Source: Galeruca laticollis
Lineage: Eukaryota > Arthropoda > Insecta > Coleoptera > Chrysomelidae
Assembly (NCBI GenBank): GCA_963921935.1
Contig: OY998176.1
Location: 141,466,305-141,530,304 of the forward strand
Length of the DNA: 64,000 bases
Direction: 5' to 3'
Part shown: positions 34,971 to 46,424 of the stretch, piece by piece
How positions within the stretch are numbered: the stretch's first letter is position 1
Layout: each line of letters begins with the position of its first letter
Notes under the pieces: model-generated
What the model saw: the letters and a program-made list of their open reading frames with translations, nothing else
Told to the model about the DNA's origin: nothing
Database searches by the model: none
Program-made: the position numbers and the translations under genes

Positions 34971-35817
34971 AAACCTAATTCTTTTACCACTTTCAAATTT
35001 TCTCACAGTACAGTACAGGATACGAAGTTGCATACGGCGAATAGAAAGCGAGGCACGAGAAACAAGAGGGAAAATCCGTAATAATAGTTTTAACACAGAA
35101 TAAAGAGACAAAAAAGACAATATGGATATAAGAAATTGGTTACAAAATTGTAAGTTAAATAATTTTCAGTAGAAAATTAAATTTTTAATTAAAACTTTAG
35201 AGTCATTTCACTAGAAATTGTCCAAAAATTTTAAAAATGGTTGCTCGACTAGCAACAAATAAAACAAAACTACCATGTAATGATAGCTTATAATGTAGAT
35301 ATGTTATATCCGATGTTAATTTTTATTCAAAATTATTTTTTTTCTTGTCGGCCGTTTTTGTATCGCAACGTCTGGAAAAAAATTAAATTGCAGCCCTTTA
35401 CAAAATTGCTCTTTACTTTTTGCTCGTATCTTTGTGAAACAATTTTTATTAGCTTTGGCAAAAGATTTGGTGCATTTATATATTTTTCATTATTATGATG
35501 CTGACTTTTTGCCTTGTAATCTAATTATAACAAAAATTACAATCATGCACCGATTTTGACAGCTGATATCTTAAACGGGACTAAATATAAAAACTTGAAA
35601 TTTTCGCATATTAAAGATCAAACAGCAGTTTATACGTGCTATTAATTTCATTTTGTGTTTTTAATCTAAAGAAAAAATATTAATATTAGATATAGTACTT
35701 GTATATCCACGGCACATTATAAGTTATCATTACGTGGTAGTTTTATTTTATACTAATTTTTATACTAGGGACTAAGAACAAGAATGATATTAGGTTATTA
35801 TTTTTAGGTCAAAAATC
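34971..35817. other. No gene recognised
   Basis: AT-rich sequence with short open frames only. Confidence 0.5.
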
Positions 35818-37412
35818 TCTAAAACGGAAAAAAGTTCATGATGACAGTAGTGGATGTGGAAGCAATGATTGTGATGAAGATGAAAATAAAATAGTCGGAA
35901 CATCAAAATCGGAATCTATTTTTGAAGGATGCTCAAGTAGTTCTTCAAACTACATGAAGCTGTCTCTGGAACTGGGACCTCTAACAAACTAAAGAACGCG
36001 ATGGCTACCATGAAAATGACATTGGTCGTTATGTTAGTTGTGCCAATAACTTGCCTCCTGAAAAAAAGAAGGAATTGTTGACGAACCCTTGGGTTCCATC
36101 ATCCAATTACGATTTTGCTTCTGATGCCATTCACTTGAGAAGAAAATTTAACCATCACTGGTTAGATCAATATAATCTTCATGGCTGGTGTACTCAAGTC
36201 GTTTGAAAGGTGCTCTATGTTTGTATTGTGTTTTATTTCCGCCAATAATTGCTACAGTTAAATGAGTTTTGAGGTCATTTATGGTAAGGCCTTACATGAA
36301 GTTTAAGGATGTACATGAAGATTGTAGAAAGCACGTTGGCAGCCATTACCACAAATCTTCAACAGCTGCTGCAAAAGCATTTCTTAAAAATGCTCCTGTT
36401 GAGGTCCAGTTGCAAATAGGGCACCATAATACGATTGCAGAAAATAAACAAATGTTGTCAGAAATTATTTCATGCATAATATTTTGTGGATTTCATGATT
36501 TGCTGCTTAGAGGAAAAGAAGGAAATGAGGTTTTCTTTGACCATTTAAATTTGAGGATTGACTCTGGTGATGAGAAGCTAAAGAGCCACTTGGATAAATG
36601 TCAAAAAAACGCAGTCTATACCTCACCAACAATTCAAAATGAGATCATACAATTATGCGGTGGAGTTTTCAAAGAAAAAATAATCGAAGACTGTAAACGG
36701 ACAAAAGCTTATGCTAAAATGGCTGATGAAATAGCAGATATCGCTGGAAAAGAGCAGCTTTCTATTGGATTAAGGTTCTATGATGAATGCCAAAAAAATA
36801 ATCAGGGAGGAATTTGTAAGCTACATTATGTTAAAATGTCAAGATACTTCTACAATCGCTAGCGCAATTCAAAGTTTTTAGAAGATAATAATTTTTCCGC
36901 CGATAATTGTGTGGGATTCGGATTTGACGGGTGTTCCACGGTGGCCGGCAAAGACAGTGGTGTACAGCCCATTGTCAAAAAAAATTACGCTAAATCTTTA
37001 TTTTTCCATTGCTCCTGCCCTAGACCAAATTTTGTGGTCAATTATACTAGCAAGCTACCAGAAATAAGAAACACAATTGCAACGGTTAAAGACACAATAA
37101 CCTTCTTTCGTGAATCGCCAGCCCGTAGAAAATTGGTTCCAACTCTTTCAAGGCTCTGTGAGATCAGATGGTGGGAAAAATATAAGACCATAAAAAAATT
37201 TTCAGAAAGCTTCACTGAAATTGTTAAAGCACTAGAAGGAAACTATGCGACAAGAAAATCTGCCTACCAATTGCACTGTGCAGTTACTAAACCAATATTC
37301 ATCTTAGGCTTAAACATAATTCCAAGATACTCTACAATTTTGGAACCCGTTGTAAACGTTTTACAAGGTGAAAGTATGGATTTGGTTATGGTGAAGAAAC
37401 ATATTGATGATA
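35818..37412 (+). pseudogene. Second ZMYM1-like hAT transposase, cut by Penelope B
   Basis: Acidic N-terminal stretch, then GYHENDIGRYVSC, LLTNPWVPSSNYDFASDAIH and RRKFNHHWLDQYN (TTF-finger region, broken near 36200). The frame 36269-36862 carries a DUF4371-like segment (AYAKMADEIADIAGKEQLSI). The frame 36911-37429 has GFGFDGCSTVAGKDSGVQ, HCSCPRPNFVV, LCEIRWWEKYKTI and VVNVLQGESMDLV. The coding sequence stops where Penelope B begins (37413). A possible continuation at 40124-40215 could not be aligned with confidence. Compared with the intron 1 copy, H-C-x-C-H-R-L has changed to H-C-S-C-P-R-P, so key residues are lost as well as the frame. Confidence 0.8.
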
Positions 37413-37490
37413 TTAGTGTTTTTAAATGAAACTCAAGGTCTCTAGTTAATTCCACAATATAATACAAGTTATTGAAAATTCTAAAAAATT

Positions 37491-37524
37491 GACAATTGTT
37501 TCGATAAATCAATATCATCGTCAG
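37491..37524 (-). ncRNA. Hammerhead-ribozyme-like motif, Penelope B
   Basis: On the - strand: CTGACGA, a GATA/TATC stem, GAAA, then ACAATTGTC. Identical in core to the motif at 40012-40045. Confidence 0.45.
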
Positions 37525-37785
37525 AATGACAGAAGTTACATTTCATTTTATGCCTACCTGATGTTTAGTAGTTAATTTTGGCTAGACCAAGAAGTAACCT
37601 AACTTGTGATTGGCTTAACATATGTTTATAGAAAAAAGAAGAAGATGTGATATTACAAATATTGAAGCTTAGATATTATTAGCCCTATGGTGATATCCTG
37701 GATATCATTTTTCCAATTAAGATCAGTATAACTGTGCAATGATATAGAAAACAAGGAAAACTATATCTGCTGATCTTTACAATTA

Positions 37786-38955
37786 TCACTTAAGAAGACA
37801 GTTTATTAGTGGAGAATTCCCTAGATTTAACTGTTCATTGACAACTTCATATTGTGGGTTTCTTAAATGTCTTCTAATTTCCAGTTCTTCAAGGAAATCA
37901 AGTTCTTGTTTCTTTTCACAAATATGCAGTACTTCTAGTTCTGTGTTAGGTGTCAATGAATGATTGGTGTCAAGTAGATGTTTTGCGTAGAGGGATTTAT
38001 CTGGTTGTTTTAATCTGTATGCCTGTAAGTGCTCACTGTATCGTACTTCAAAATTCCTAAGGGTCTGACCCAAATAGACAGCATTACATTCTGGACATTT
38101 GAGTTTATATATACCTGACTTCTTTAATAGTGGTATTTTTGTTTTTACATTTAACAATTTTGTACTAACGTTACTTTCTGTTTTAAAAGAAATTGTTGTA
38201 TTCATTGCTGAAGATATTATCTTTGAAATATTATTAGAAATATTTCCTGCATATGTGATGGTTTTATAAGTTTTAATTTCATCAGCTTGTTTAGGATATA
38301 TTAGTTGTAATGCCACTTTTTTCTCTTTTTTACTAATTAGCCTATTTATCATATCTAATGGATAACCGTTAGATGTTGCTATTTGTCTAATTGTATTAAT
38401 CTCTCTATCAAAATTACATTTGTTCATAGGAACTGAAAAAGCTCTATGTATCATTGAATTATATGCCGCTAGTCTGTGTGAGACAGGGTGGTTAGAATTG
38501 AATGGAATTGTCACATCAGTCTGTGTTGGTTTCCGGTAAATTGAATAATCAAGTACATTATTAACTATTTGAATTTTTAAATCAAGAAAATTGATTGAGC
38601 TATTTTCTTCAATTTCTAATGTAAATTCAATTTTCGGGTGTAAATTATTGATGTGGTTGAAAAATACATCTAATTGTCGTTCACTACCCATAAAACAAGC
38701 TAATATGTCATCTACATATCTATACCAAAATAAAATATTTTTCTAAATATTACTTTCAAAGATCTTTCTTTCTAAATTGTCCATAAAAATGTTTGCTAAA
38801 ATAGGTGATATAGGGCTTCCCATTGGTAAACCTTCATTTTGAATATATATCTTATTGTCAAAAGTGAAATAATTCTGATTAATGCATACATCAAATAAAT
38901 TAAGTATATCTGATATTATTCCTGGATTAATATTTTTATCTTCTAGTAATTTTCA
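37786..38955 (-). pseudogene. Penelope B reverse transcriptase / GIY-YIG, longest copy
   Basis: From about 38955 down, the frame gives INPGIISDILNLFDVCINQN, GLPMGSPISPILANIF and then a stop (ESNI*KNILFW) just before YRYVDDILACFMG. From 38691 to 37786 it is open: the RT end (INFLDLKIQIVNN, YRKPTQTDVTIPFNSNHP), a linker, and the GIY-YIG domain (SGIYKLKCPECNAVYLGQTL, then RYSEHL). It differs from family A in all these motifs. The N-terminal third of RT is missing. It is damaged by only one visible nonsense codon in the part present. Confidence 0.9.
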
Positions 38956-38959
38956 TACA

Positions 38960-39740
38960 AGTATTAGACTAGAAGATAAAAATATTAATCCAGGAATAAT
39001 ATCAGATATACTTAATTTATTTGATGTATGCATTAATCAGAATTATTTCACTTTTGACAATAAGATATATATTCAAAATGAAGGTTTACCAATGGGAAGC
39101 TCTATATCGCCAATTTTGACAAACATTTTTATGGACAGTTTAGAAAGAAAAATCTTTGAAAGTAATATTTCAAAAAATGTTTTATTTTGGTATAGATATG
39201 TAGATGATATATTAGCTTGTTTTATGGGTAGTGAACGACAATTAGATATATTTTTCAACCACATTAATAATTTACACACAAAAAATTAAATTTACATTAG
39301 AAGTTGAAGAAAATAGTTCAATCAAATATAATATCTTTAGCAACAAATACAACGATTTCTTTTAAAACAGAAAGTAACATAAGTACAAAATTGTTAAATG
39401 TAAAATATCACCATTAAAGAAATCTGGTATATATAAACTTAAATGTCCAGAATGTAATGCTGTATATTTGGGTCAGACCCTTAGAAATTTTGAAATCCGA
39501 TACAGTGAACACTTACGAGCATACAGATTAAAACAACCAGATAAATCCCACTACGCAAAACAACTACTTGACACCAATCATTCATTGACACCTAACACAG
39601 AACTAGAAGTGCTACATATTTGTGAAAAGAAACAAGAACTGGATTTCCTTGAAGAACTGGAAATTAGAAGACATTTAAGAAACCCACAATATGAAGTTGT
39701 CAATGAATAGTTAAATCTAGGGAGTTCTCCACTAATAAAC
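38960..39740 (+). pseudogene. Penelope B, deleted + strand copy
   Basis: Carries GLPMGSSISPILTNIFMD and RYVDDILACFMG, then loses frame at HTKN and jumps by deletion (about 39320) to the KTESN and GIY-YIG part (SGIYKLKCPECNAVYLGQTL; the ATG-initiated frame begins at 39468). A stop replaces the last glutamine-rich segment at about 39708. Non-functional. Confidence 0.85.
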
Positions 39741-40011
39741 TGTCTTCTTATAATTGTAAAGATCAGCAGATATAGTTTTCCTGGTTTTCTATATCATTGC
39801 ACAGTTATACTGATCTTAATTGGAAAAATGATATCCAGGATATCGCCATAGGGCTAATAATGTCTAAGCTTCAATATTTGTAATATCGCATCTTCTTCTT
39901 TTCTCTATAAACATATATTAAGCCAATCACAAGTTAGGTTACTTCTTGGTCTAGCCAAAAATAACTACTAAACATCAGGTAGGCATAAAATGAAATGTAA
40001 CTTCTGTCATT

Positions 40012-40045
40012 CTGACGATGATATTGATTTATCGAAACAATTGTC
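40012..40045 (+). ncRNA. Hammerhead-ribozyme-like motif, Penelope B right end
   Basis: CTGACGATGATATTGATTTATCGAAACAATTGTC contains CUGANGA, a 4-bp helix II, GAAA and a terminal GUC. A short helix I (ATT/AAT with TTCT/AGAA further out) can be drawn. One extra U precedes helix II. Confidence 0.45.
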
Positions 40046-40310
40046 AATTTTTTAGAATTTTCAATAACTTTTATTATATTGTGGAATTAAATAGAGACCA
40101 AGAGTTTCATTTAAAAACACTAATAGTTTATGATGACTTGGCCTGCTTTCACTTTAACGAAAGTGACAAATATGATCAGAACCTTAGTAAGCGATTTTGC
40201 AGTATTCATGAAATTATCTTCCTGAATATCACTATATACTATACTATACTACTATAACCGACCATTATTTTCTTTGGTTTATCTCGAGCAACTTGCATTT
40301 TCAGATAATT

Positions 40311-40409
40311 CAATTCGACCATATGAACATTAATAATCAAAGACTAACTGCCTCGAGCTAAAAGCTCTCGGGAGTTATTCAGACTATTAATGTTCATATG
40401 GTCTCATCA
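40311..40409. repeat. 99-bp imperfect hairpin
   Basis: GACCATATGAACATTAAT (40317-40334) pairs perfectly with ATTAATGTTCATATGGTC (40385-40402). The flanks pair further with mismatches. It lies between two Penelope B pieces. Confidence 0.8.
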
Positions 40410-40435
40410 AATTGTTTCGAAATATAGGGGTATGA

Positions 40436-40844
40436 CTACATATTTGTGATAAGAAACAAGAACTCGATTTCCTTGAAGAATTGGAAATTAGAAGACATTT
40501 AAGAAACCCACAATATGAAGTCGTCAATGAACAGATAAATCTAGGGAGTTCTCCACTATTAAACTGTCTTCTTACGTGATAATTGTAAAGATCAGCAGAT
40601 ATAGTTTTCCTGGTTTTCTATATCATTGCACAGTTATACTGATCTTAATTGGAAAAATGATATCCAAGATATCACCATAGGGCTAATAATATCTAAGCTT
40701 CAATATTTGTAATATCACATCTTCTTCTTTTTTCTATTAACATATATTAAGTCAATCACAAGTTAGGTCACTTCTTGGTCTAGCCAAAAATAACTACTAA
40801 ACATCAGGTAGGCATCAAATGAAATGTAACTTCTGTCATTCTGA
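40436..40844 (+). mobile_element. Penelope B 3' fragment
   Basis: Repeats the end of family B from ICDKKQELDFLEELEIRRHL through the 3' UTR, and stops at CTTCTGTCATTCTGAC, inside the hammerhead-like motif of the full copies. It is 5' truncated and lacks the terminal sequence. Confidence 0.85.
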
Positions 40845-42557
40845 CTGAGGGTTGCAATTGAAATTGGTCCAAGTTATGTGCAGTTGTTCCCAAAATATAA
40901 TCGAACGTTGTAATAGACATACGAAAATAAGAATGAAACTTTTCTGGATGCTGGCGTAATTGTTTATATGATGAAATTCACTACTTTTATTCATTTTATG
41001 TTATAGTGCAACTTCTCTGTTTATTTCCTAATAAATAACAAATTTTCAGGCAATAATTTTCTACTAAAAAAAAGTAAAACCAAAAAGTATAGAAAGTGGA
41101 ATGACCTCCGTGAGATTGACGTGTGGCGAATCGTATTATTACAGACATAACTGAATTTAAAAAAAAAAATCAAGAATAAATGTTAAAATTATCAGTTCTT
41201 GAATTTTTTAATGTATTTCCGTATTATTCACAAAGATAAAGAAACTTTCGAATTAAATAAGACAATGCTTTTATATTCATGTTTACGTTTGGAAGTCTTT
41301 ACACTTTCTATACTTTTTGGTTTTACTGTAGTAATAAATCCATGTCTCGTTTTGAAACATATCAGGTCTGTGTTTTGAACGCGCCACTGTGTTATTGCTG
41401 CTATTTTATCACCGCAACTCTCGGTCACCGCTATCCTCTCTGCTGTCATCACCTCCAGCTCGCCACTGCACTATGTTCTGTTAGCCTTACTTACGGGCAC
41501 TAGCAATATAGGAGTATTAAATATACGGATTTGACGATGAAAATTTCAAAAGCTACCAAACATTGACGTAACCTGACCAGATCCAGAGACCTTAAGTGGA
41601 AAAAAATAATCTCTTTCGCCACAACCATGCACCTCAATTTTCCCCAGACTTTCCCCGAGTCCAATATATAAGAACGGATGAAATTGTATTGCAAGGTTCA
41701 GAGACTAAAATTAACTAAATCACTTTTAATATCACAGACTATATAGTTTATTTAAATTTTCTATTTATAAAAATATATATATTGTAAATTCATAAATAAT
41801 TTGTTGCGTTACTTCTTCTATAGGTTATTCAGGTACCAATAAAGTACTCTGTCTTCAAATCGATATTATTGTCTGATTTTGGAAGTTTTTGAAACCCTTT
41901 GATTTTGTACTGTTACCTGTTACGGTTCAGAGGATCTGGAAAAAAAAATAACTGAGATTTAGATTGAGAATAGAAGCAAGGGCAAAAATCCAAACGAGAA
42001 CTAGAAAATTTTATAAATTGAAATTATTTATAAACTGTAGTAAAGTAAATATTTTTATTTAGATTTTCAAAAATAACAAATCTCATTTATTCAAAAGCAT
42101 TCATTCTTATACAATATTTTCTTTTAACATTTATTGCCATTTTACAATCTACTTCATCACAAGAGTATTTAGTAAAAGATTTGGGCGTTTTCGAGCTAGG
42201 AAGTGAGATGCCCATTAGCATTTTCACTTATAGTGCACTAAGCATTGTAAGTGTTGTTGGAGAAGGTCTTCAGGCCAGTTTTTATTAAATTTTCCGTTAA
42301 TTGGTCCGTTCCTGTATAAATTTTCTATTAGGTCGTTTGGGTGACCAGTCAGTCGCATCTGTTAATTAGTGGAAACTGTTATTAAATCTATGACATAAGA
42401 CATTTGAAGGTCATCATGGAGAGTTTGGTTGCTAATATACCATAGAGTATGTACAATGTATCGCAGTGTTTTCGAGTGAAATCTTTGTAATGTGATAGCC
42501 CGTCTAAGCGCCCCAAGACTCCTGCAACCCAAGAACTCCAGCCACATGGGAAATCAG
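40845..42557. other. No gene recognised
   Basis: Short open frames on both strands (for example 41228-41503) mirror one another and match nothing known to me. Confidence 0.5.
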
Positions 42558-44360
42558 TAAGGAGTGAACATCGAGCTGGTGTGAGTCACCGAAAAGCAGA
42601 CTCCCTGTTCAGACGGCCGTGTCCAACAGACTGCTCCCACTGCAACAAGGCGGAATCTAGGGAAGCTGCAGTTTCAAGAACTACTGTACTTAACGAAGAA
42701 TGGTCACCCAACAGGATCAGAGAAGATCAGGAGAATGATCCTCACCTGAAGAAGATTCGGCAATGGAAGGAAGAAAATCAGCGACCTACCTGGCAAGAAG
42801 TTTCAAGATTTTCACCATCACTCAAGGCATATTGGGCTCAGTGGGACTCCTGGAACAAGGGCTGTTGAAGAGTCCTTGAAAACGATGATGGTTCCGATAT
42901 GAGGAGACAGCTAGTTATCCCTAGAACGAGAGTAGCTGATGTACTAGAGAAGTTACACGACAGTCCATCGGGAGGCCATCTGGGAGTGAAGAAAACCCTT
43001 CAGCGAGTCCGTGAAAGGTTTTATTGGATGAACAGCTCCGACGATCTGAAGGACTGGTGTAAGAAATGTACGACTTGTGCTACGAGTAATGGATCACATC
43101 GCAAGAGAAAGGTATCTATGAAACGTATAATGTTGGAAGCCTTCTCGAAAGGATTGCTTTAGATATCGCTGAACTATTTCCGACGACAGAAAGTGGTGGC
43201 AAATACATACTGGTTGTAATGGATTGTTTTAAAAAGTGGATGAAAATTTATGCTATTCCGAACCAAGAGGCCACAACTGTCGCGGATGTATTGGTGAAAG
43301 AATTTATCAGCCGATATGGAGTGCCCTTGGAAGTCCACAACGACCAGGGAAGAAATTTCGAAAGCATCCATTCCAGGAAATTTGCGACAAGCTGGGAATG
43401 AAGAAGACCAGGACAACAGCATTACATCCACAGTCAGATGGAATTCTCGAGAGAATGAACAGGAGACAGGACGATATTCATGAATTAGTTCGAACAAATC
43501 TTCAAGTTGCCAGCGACAGAATGAAAAGTCGGTACGACACGCCGGCCACAGTAGGCGATTTTAAAGAAGGGGATAAAGTATGGTTACACAACCCGACGAG
43601 GAGAAAAGGATTTTCTCTAAAATTACAAAAATCCTGGGAAGGTCGATACTTAATCAAGAAAAGGATCAATGATCTTATATATAGCATAAGCAAGATCCCC
43701 AACGGAAAACCAAAGGTTGTTCACCAAAACGGACTAGCGCCATTCGAAGGAGACCATGATCTAGAGAAAGGAGTAAACCATATTCGACATGTGTCTGACC
43801 GTAACTTCGATGAATTTATGGGCGCGTATGGAGGTACCGGGAAAACTAAATATGGAGTCACTTCAGAACAACGACAAGATTTGTTCCCCATCCCGGAAGA
43901 TTATTCACTGGCATACAACATCCCTGCCCGTATCAAGAACGCACAAGGGTTGGCAACCGTCTTTCGAAAGAAGTTCGGGCAATTAGAAAAACTTGAAGAC
44001 ATTATTCCAACACCTGGCAAGACATTGAGACTGAAACACACTTCGCGGTACGTCTTGTACGTGGTAACTAAAAAAAAATGTCAAGATCGATCTACCTACC
44101 GCGATGCGTGGGAAGCACTTCAAAACCTCCGAGACCATGTGTTGGAATCCTGTGTGAAGAAACTGGCTATGCCTAAGATAGCGAGTAACCAGTTGGATTG
44201 GCGAGTCATCAGAAAAATGGTAGAGGAGATCTTCCAAGATACCAGTGTCCAAATATTAATTTGCAGCTACAATCCCCGTTATCAGTATCCGATGAAGACG
44301 GTGCCCTGTTATTTCAATAAGATCGGAAAGTGTAGAAATGGGGCCAGTTGCCGATTTTAA
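42558..44360 (+). pseudogene. Gypsy Pol C-terminal half fused to TARG1/OARD1-like macro domain and CCCH zinc finger
   Basis: Order: RNase H end (HRAGVSHRKADSLFRRPCP); H2C2 integrase finger (HDSPSGGHLGVKKTLQRVRE ... CKKCTTC); integrase core (LDIAELFPTTESGGKYILVV, HNDQGRNFES, HPQSDGILERMNR), with a deletion of some 80 residues after ERMNR; and a C-terminal integrase domain (GDKVWLHNPTRRKGFSLKL, SWEGRYLI). From 43236 to 44360 one frame runs on into a macro domain (residues about 207-347: QDLFPIPEDYSLAYNIPARI, TVFRKKFGQLEKL, YVLYVVTKKKCQDRSTYRDA, LAMPKIASNQLDW) and PCYFNKIGKCRNGASCRF with a stop before HPF. The macro part resembles TARG1/OARD1, which removes ADP-ribose from glutamate. The TKK lysine is kept (279-280), but the GCGLD loop with the catalytic aspartate is reduced. 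Frameshifts occur near 42865, 43140 and 43370. Confidence 0.8.
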
Positions 44361-44418
44361 CATCCATTCTCGGCTACACAAAAGTTCCAGGAGGAACTTC
44401 CATTTAAGGAGGGGGTAA

Positions 44419-44889
44419 TGTTACGAAACAGCGCACTGGTGTAGTCCCTGAATCCGACTCTGTCTAAGCCATGTATGAAAGTTAAAATTTTAACGGACGC
44501 GCAGGGGTTTCTTAGAACTGTTTACGATTTTTTGTGACTATCTTATCTAGACATTGTTTTTGTGACCAGTCTTATCTAGAAAATTCCAGAAAGCCAATTG
44601 TTTTTGTGTTAGCCGCAATCTAGAATCCTCTAGTAAAAAAGGAACTAATATATAAAGGACCGACCAGCGGAAGAAGTCAGTCAGTCAGATCTCGTGAAAT
44701 AAACAAATGAACAAGTAAATAGTAGTGAAGTGTTTATATAAATTAGTTCAAGTGCATATATTATGTATATAATATAAATTAGTGAATAGTTTAGTGAATA
44801 AATAAACTAAGTAAGTGAACCTACCGTGTGTATGAATTTATCCCACCCGTCAAGATAAACCGTTTTAAATAAATAAGAAAAACATTACA
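44419..44889 (+). repeat. 3' LTR of the Gypsy element
   Basis: 471 bp beginning TGTTACGAAACAGCGC directly after the polypurine tract and ending AACATTACA. It has TG...CA ends, a TATA box (44649-44656) and a downstream (GTCA)-type repeat where transcription would begin. The matching 5' LTR is not in the window. Confidence 0.8.
44649..44656 (+). promoter_or_regulatory. LTR TATA box
   Basis: TATATAAA followed about 25-30 bases later by GTCAGTCAGTCAG, a plausible start region for LTR transcription. Confidence 0.55.
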
Positions 44890-46318
44890 ATAATTTGATT
44901 TTAGTCCAATTATAGGCAATCCCATCAAAACATTGTGCTCAGAATATGCAACCAATTACACGCTTGTGCAATTATTTTGCTCACTTGTAATGACAGTTAT
45001 TTACTTTGTTCACTTGTGAAGGAAGTTATTTACTTAACGCACTTGTGATTCAATATATGCTATTTTGCTCACTATTCTCAGTTGAATAATAATGTATTTT
45101 GCTCCCTATTTTGGAAAAATACTATATACTTCCTGGTGCTTATGAAATGTGTATGATGGAGATGGAAAATACATAATAGTTTTTCAAACTAGATTTTGAC
45201 TGCAATCCCAAATGGGATAGTGTGAATTGACTAAAAACTAAGAAGTTGACTAAGGTGCCATTCTCCGGTGATATATAGCCATAAAAGATGTATTTTCATC
45301 AGAAAACGTTCAATTTGGTTTTAAAAACTGTTATTCTTAAGCTGGCAGAGATTCACGTCGAAATTCCTATCTCTACCCAAGATAACCTACCTAGTTTTCC
45401 ATATTTTAAACAAAACTGTTGATTATCCTCATAATAATTAAATCAATGATTAGAATAAATGTCATTCATGGTGGAATGTGATACAAACGTTCAAGGCTAC
45501 AATATTAGATAATAAATACAACCTTTACTTTCTTATATAATCATTGGCGTATCAAACGAATATTTTCCAGACTATTTTTTTAAGAAAAAAATATTTGGTT
45601 TGTTATGTGAATGATATCAACATAGTCTATTAAGATGAATAACCACATCTGAAAAGAAAATGAGAAAACAAAATATCTACAAATAAGATGAATACATCTA
45701 CTTGTGCTCTGGATAAAACAGTTCCTTTAAATAATTGTTATATTCTTAAACTCTTCATAGATTTAGTGTATCACTGACTTCACGTTGTAGGACCTCTGTA
45801 GTCATCTAACCATTTTGCAATGTTAATGGTAATAACTAGAGCTGGGAGAAAATGCAACGTGCATTTTTTTGCATCTTTTGCATTTCTATATACTTTTTCC
45901 CACAAAATGCATTTTTTTAAAGATTTGATCATTTTTTGCATTTATTGCCTATTATTTTTAAATCCTATTGAACTGAAAGTTTTCATTATGGAATCTTTAA
46001 ATCTGTTTGGGTTTGGAACTACCTGCTACCCCAAAATTGAAAGAACTTTAAAGAGTAGGTACCTACTTTATTGAAAGGGTCTTACTATATTGATTATTTT
46101 ATTACTTTATTCTTAAAATGGGAAATACCAAATACCATAAACAAGTAACTGTAACGGGGGATTTCCAAAACATAGCAGCCGGAGCGGCCTCCCCCGGTAA
46201 ATATTAGGTAAACCTTTAATTGAGCAGTATCTTCCAACGAAAGCATTACGATTAGTGAACAGTGAACCTATTGTACTTTCTTTTAATCAGGATACAATAT
46301 ACAAGTGTTTGAGTCGAA
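44890..46318. other. No gene; possible hAT left end at about 45838
   Basis: AT-rich. TAGAGCTGGGAGAAAATGCAA near 45837, followed by repeated GCATTTTTTTGCAT strings, looks like the terminus of a hAT element whose coding remnant begins at 46319. Confidence 0.4.
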
Positions 46319-46424
46319 ATGCCTAAAAAGACATTTAATGATATGTGGATAAAGTGTCACCGAGAACTTACTTGGGATGGAAACCACCTTTTTTGTACAG
46401 TGTGTTCAAAAATTGTGTTTGTTA
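46319..46424 (+). pseudogene. BED/CGGBP1-like hAT transposase, N-terminal fragment
   Basis: Starts MPKKTFNDMWIKCHRELTWD, then GNHLFCTVCSKIV, the first half of a BED-type zinc finger as in CGGBP1-like hAT proteins, and then loses similarity. No further transposase domain follows. The element is mostly deleted. Confidence 0.55.

Larger units (their letters stand above)
37413..40123. mobile_element. Penelope-like element, family B, inverted pair inside a hAT remnant
   Basis: Ends TTAGTGTTTTTAAATGAAACTC and its reverse complement. The left half is a - strand copy with most of RT and a GIY-YIG end; the right half is a + strand copy with an internal deletion. The halves meet at 38921-38990, where CCTGGATTAATATTTTTATC and its complement face each other across a short spacer. 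It is the same arrangement as at 29541-30912, but longer. Confidence 0.9.
42558..44889 (+). mobile_element. Gypsy LTR retrotransposon, 5'-truncated, with macro domain and CCCH finger
   Basis: The 3' part of a Gypsy element: end of RNase H, integrase, a macro domain, a CCCH zinc finger, a polypurine tract (AAGGAGGGGG at 44406-44415) and a complete-looking 3' LTR (44419-44889). Gag, protease, RT and the 5' LTR are absent from the window. The Pol part has small frame errors and an internal deletion. Confidence 0.85.
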
